Assembly: GCA_023459495.1 (NCBI GenBank)
Contig: JAEWTL010000026.1
Location: 124,001-188,000 of the forward strand
Length of the DNA: 64,000 bases
Reading direction: 5' to 3'
Source of the DNA: Bacillota bacterium
Lineage (GTDB): Bacteria > Bacillota > Clostridia > Christensenellales > SZUA-584
Part shown: in pieces, positions 61,823-64,000 of the stretch
Position numbering within the stretch: position 1 is the stretch's first letter
Layout of the letters: every line of letters begins with the position of its first letter
The notes under the pieces: model-generated
What the model was told of the DNA's origin: nothing
What the model saw: the letters and a program-made list of their open reading frames with translations, nothing else
Database searches by the model: none
Made by a program: the position numbers and the translations under genes

Positions 61823-61851
61823 AGTATAACGATAAATAAGGTATTGCGCAA
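61823..61851 (-). promoter_or_regulatory. Promoter of the gmd-rmd-manC operon
   Basis: On the minus strand TTGCGC (61846-61851) and TATACT (61823-61828) are separated by 17 bp, about 35 bp before the gmd start codon. Confidence 0.65.
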
Positions 61852-63172
61852 GTAAATTTGGCATCTTGCGTATACCAGATATGGAAATATATCTTACTTT
61901 TTTAAGGCTTCTTCATTTCGATTAATATAAGGCAATCATTAAATAATCTCGAGGATCCGCGCCAGCCCCGTATTCGGGAAGGTAAAACAAAAGAGTGGGC
62001 CATCGCAGCAATTTCATTTATTAAGGGGCCTGTCCCTTTTATCCGTTAATCGCACCAGCTTCCTTACCGCACTTTGATCACTAATGAGCAACTTATTATA
62101 CCACTCAGAATTCAGGTATGCTTCAGCATGGCGATATTCCATCTCTTCTGGCGCGATACGGAGATCTCGCAGTTTTGTTGACAACCTCTGCCCCATCTTC
62201 AATTGCGCAAGACCGATTATTATTATCTTCATGGATATGTAATCCAGTAAGTGGCGCATTATAAAATAGAGTCCATCCATCACCGCGCCGACCAAATTCA
62301 TTTCCCAGTCGTGCGGACATAACCTGGTGCGGCATGCGCAAAGAGATCACGCTCGCGGTGTGATACTATGTTCTCTTTTAAAAGCCTTTTACAAATCTTT
62401 TGCTTTTATTTGTTTTATTTTCACTCGAATATTATCTAACCGGGGGCAAGCACATTTTCTGCAATCTTTAGATCCTCTCTTATTTTTGATAACCCGACGG
62501 CAATACCCTCACCCTGTTCCAAATTTTCTGAAAGCTTCTCAGCATCGGTCGTACGTCGTTTCCAATAAACAATAGTCTTCTGCCCGGATACCAATATTAG
62601 TTTATTATTAATTATGTTAATAATATAAACTGTTCATTCATCTCAATCCATAGAAACTTACACTGCTCAGAAAACTCATCATTTTTTTATATCCTCGCAA
62701 AGCAAAAATGATACTGCTGTGCCGGTTGGCGCTACACTTTACGCAGGAGGCAGAGGTAATATAAGAATAGCGCTCACAATCTCTTAATAGTCGTTTTCAT
62801 CGGTTTGAAGCTTCTCTATAGTTTTCACACTTATCCATTGTTTAGATATGCTTTGGCGGTATTCGGCATACTGCTGCGAAAGCATATGCACTTGATGGCG
62901 TCCTTTGAGTAGTTCTATTCAAGAGTCTTCAGTCACGCAAACCGTACTTCACCCTCTGGGCGTACAGCGATACTTTCCCATTTATATATCATAACCTAAG
63001 CTGTGAGCCTGCTCAAGAACCCCTGTATTTAAATGGACTGACCAATTGCAGCATCTCCCCATATAATACTCCAGAAGCTAATAAAGAAAGGGTTACTTTC
63101 GCTAAGATTTATGGATTCCAAAGAAATCTTGCTTTCTCACCCCCCATAAACAAGGCGTTTTCGGAACTTGCA
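61852..63172. other. AT-rich end of the element with no convincing gene
   Basis: This 1.3-kb stretch lies between gmd and the sigK 5' segment. A 95-codon minus-strand frame at 62014-62301 (ending in NKLLISDQSAVRKLVRLTDK) overlaps another frame at 62123-62350; neither has a recognised domain, and they may be one decayed gene. A near-palindrome (AGTTTATTATTAA ... TTAATAATATAAACT) lies at about 62599-62631. Otherwise I see nothing. Confidence 0.4.
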
Positions 63173-63814
63173 TTACACAAGTCGAAATACATAGGAGCGC
63201 GATATCCCCGTTTTCTGGGCGATCTCATGCTGCGTCTGCGGCCTCAATCCACCTAAACCATAACGCATTTCTATCACCGCTCTCTCCCGCCGCGTCAGGC
63301 ATTTGCCAAGCAACCCATAAAGCTGTCGAGTCTGGATACGTAACTCGGCTTGTTCCAGCACAATGTCCTCACGCGTGCCTAAAATATCGATCAGCGATAT
63401 CTCATTGCCTTCCTTATCAACGCCGATGGGATCGCTTAACGAGACTTCACACTTGGTTTTCTTGTTGGAGCGTAGCGCCATGAGCACCTCGTTTTCGATG
63501 CACTTGGCCGCGTAGGTCGCAAGCTGTGTTCCTTTTTTGGCGGAGAATGAATTGACAGCCTTGATGAGGCCAATCGTACCAATGGAGATAAGATCGTCAC
63601 TCGTAAGCGATGTGTTCTGATATTTCTTAACAATATGTGCCACAAGCCGGAGGTTATGCTCGACCAACCTGTTCTTGGACTCCTCGTCCCCTGCGGCACA
63701 GGCTGCTATGCACTCTTCCTCCTCTTCCTTACTCAGGGGCTTAGGAAATGTTTTGCCTGACAGGTATCCTGCGAAGCAAAGCAGTTCCCGAATGATTCCT
63801 AGAATTTCCCACAT
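63173..63814 (-). pseudogene. sigK: sigK 5' segment (first 208 codons plus element-encoded end)
   Basis: This frame encodes a sporulation sigma factor N-terminus: hydrophobic pro-sequence-like start MWEILGIIRELLCFAGYLSG, then FPKPLSKEEEEE, region 2 (IGTIGLIKAVNSFSA, ATYAAKCIENEVLMAL), SLSDPIGVDKEGNEISLIDI typical of SigK, and region 4 up to HEIAQKTGISRSYV. It then enters element DNA and stops after FRLV, removing the end of the region 4.2 helix. GGAGG precedes ATG 63814. Joined to 33109-33041 it gives 230 residues. The truncated protein should be inactive until excision. Confidence 0.93.
63183..63192. other. Attachment site at the sigK 5' junction
   Basis: The sequence reads CGAAATACAT; ACAT (63189-63192) is the overlap with the other junction. 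Exchange at ACAT gives codons TAT GTT TCG CGC ATA GAG (YVSRIE) in frame. Alignment by the shared CGAAA instead would give a stop, so ACAT, or a dinucleotide inside it, is the likely crossover. Confidence 0.7.
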
Positions 63815-63842
63815 ACAGCCGCCTCCCGTTTTGTGCTCTTAA

Positions 63843-63871
63843 ATCATATGACGCAGGGGTAGATAAATTGC
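63843..63871 (-). promoter_or_regulatory. Possible sigma-E-type promoter of sigK
   Basis: On the minus strand CATATGAT (63843-63850) resembles the sigma-E -10 (CATACAAT), with GCAATTT 14 bp upstream as a poor -35. SigK is a known sigma-E-dependent gene, which motivated the search; the match is weak. Confidence 0.3.
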
Positions 63872-63897
63872 AGAATCACATCACAAACAGGCGGAAT

Positions 63898-63927
63898 ATC
63901 AAAAGAGCACTCATCCAAGTGCTCTTT
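63898..63927. terminator. Terminator upstream of sigK
   Basis: AAAGAGCACT and AGTGCTCTTT form a perfect 10-bp stem with a 6-nt loop, flanked by A and T runs. On the minus strand it would end transcription of the gene beyond the window edge, isolating sigK. Confidence 0.85.
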
Positions 63928-63956
63928 CCGACAACAATTTGTTGCAAATATTCTCA

Positions 63957-64000
63957 TTATGATTCCGGATGGATGTGGATCCACGTATTACCCGGCCGCA
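63957..64000 (-). CDS. C-terminal end of an unidentified protein (partial)
   Basis: The minus strand reads RPGNTWIHIHPES followed by TAA and TGA, 30 bp before the terminator at 63898-63927. The placement suits the end of a gene mostly outside the window, but 13 residues are too few to name it. Confidence 0.35.
   Translation of the reverse strand, partial: RPGNTWIHIHPES

Larger units (their letters stand above)
33110..63190. mobile_element. sigK-intervening (skin-like) element of 30,081 bp carrying a surface-glycan locus
   Basis: The element separates codons 1-208 from the last 22 codons of sigK, both on the minus strand in gene order. It contains a large serine recombinase ending 12 bp from one crossover, a small gene next to it, a decayed DUF6076 gene, and about 25 kb of polysaccharide genes. 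Known skin elements (B. subtilis skin, C. difficile skin) are prophage-like; here no phage gene was recognised. The core from about 41.7 to 53.4 kb is visibly more AT-rich than the flanks. Excision in the mother cell is inferred, and boundaries are exact only within the 4-bp ACAT. Confidence 0.88.

Noticed and set aside
33110..63190. Prophage
   Set aside because: A recombinase is present, but no capsid, terminase, portal, tail or lysis genes were seen; the cargo is carbohydrate metabolism.
63173..63814. A complete sigma factor or second SigE
   Set aside because: It ends abruptly after SYVFRLV, inside the last region 4.2 helix, and the missing tail is found at 33041-33109; it is a split sigK.

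Overview
The window looks like chromosomal DNA of an endospore-forming, low-GC-group (Firmicutes/Clostridia-type) bacterium. Evidence: the sporulation pair spoIIGA-sigE with an intact pro-sigma-E cleavage motif, a split sigK, cwlD, gerM in the gerM-rph-rdgB-yfcE order familiar from Bacillus/Clostridia, a ctsR-mcsA-mcsB-clpC heat-shock operon with a CtsR box, and a CIRCE element in front of an hsp20. No rRNA, tRNA or CRISPR was seen.

Layout. 1-5.3 kb: NAD-dependent epimerase-type genes divergent from an AraC regulator, then a three-gene wbpE/B/D-like amino-sugar set. 5.4-7.7 kb: a BrkB-type membrane protein and a TetR/membrane-protein pair. 7.8-12 kb: a CitMHS transporter, LysR regulator, DUF4387 and AtuA-family genes; an identical 18-bp AT-rich motif lies in both control regions. 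12.1-16.6 kb: clpC operon. 16.6-23.8 kb: cwlD, tsaD, a TIGR01906-like membrane protein, an orphan gcvH, cysS, hsp20, sigE and spoIIGA. 24.2-33 kb: M14 peptidase lipoprotein, yfcE, rdgB, rph, gerM, a PadR regulator with a HAAS-SEDS membrane protein, efp, an M24 aminopeptidase and an AP-endonuclease-like TIM barrel.

33.04-63.81 kb is the main discovery. The first 208 codons of sigK lie at 63814-63191 and the last 22 codons plus stop at 33109-33041, both on the minus strand and in the order expected for a gene split by an insertion. Joining the two copies of ACAT restores one open frame (...ISRSYVSRIESKAIAKL...) of 230 residues. The intervening 30,081 bp therefore looks like a sigK-intervening (skin-type) element. 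A large serine recombinase sits 12 bp from one crossover site. Unlike the phage-like skin of B. subtilis, the visible cargo is a surface-glycan locus: UDP-L-FucNAc-type genes (fnlA/C/B-like), GDP-D-rhamnose genes (phosphomutase, manC, gmd, rmd), a Wzm/Wzt-like ABC exporter, an O-antigen ligase/polymerase-like protein, five glycosyltransferase genes (one with three catalytic domains), a methyltransferase, and an AlgJ/AlgI O-acetylation pair in which algI has a one-base frameshift. No phage structural gene was recognised.

How it may work (inference): vegetative cells and the forespore keep the glycan locus. During sporulation the mother cell would excise it with the recombinase, rebuild sigK and discard or circularise the glycan genes. 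Functions are assigned from motifs and remembered family features only; no search was run.
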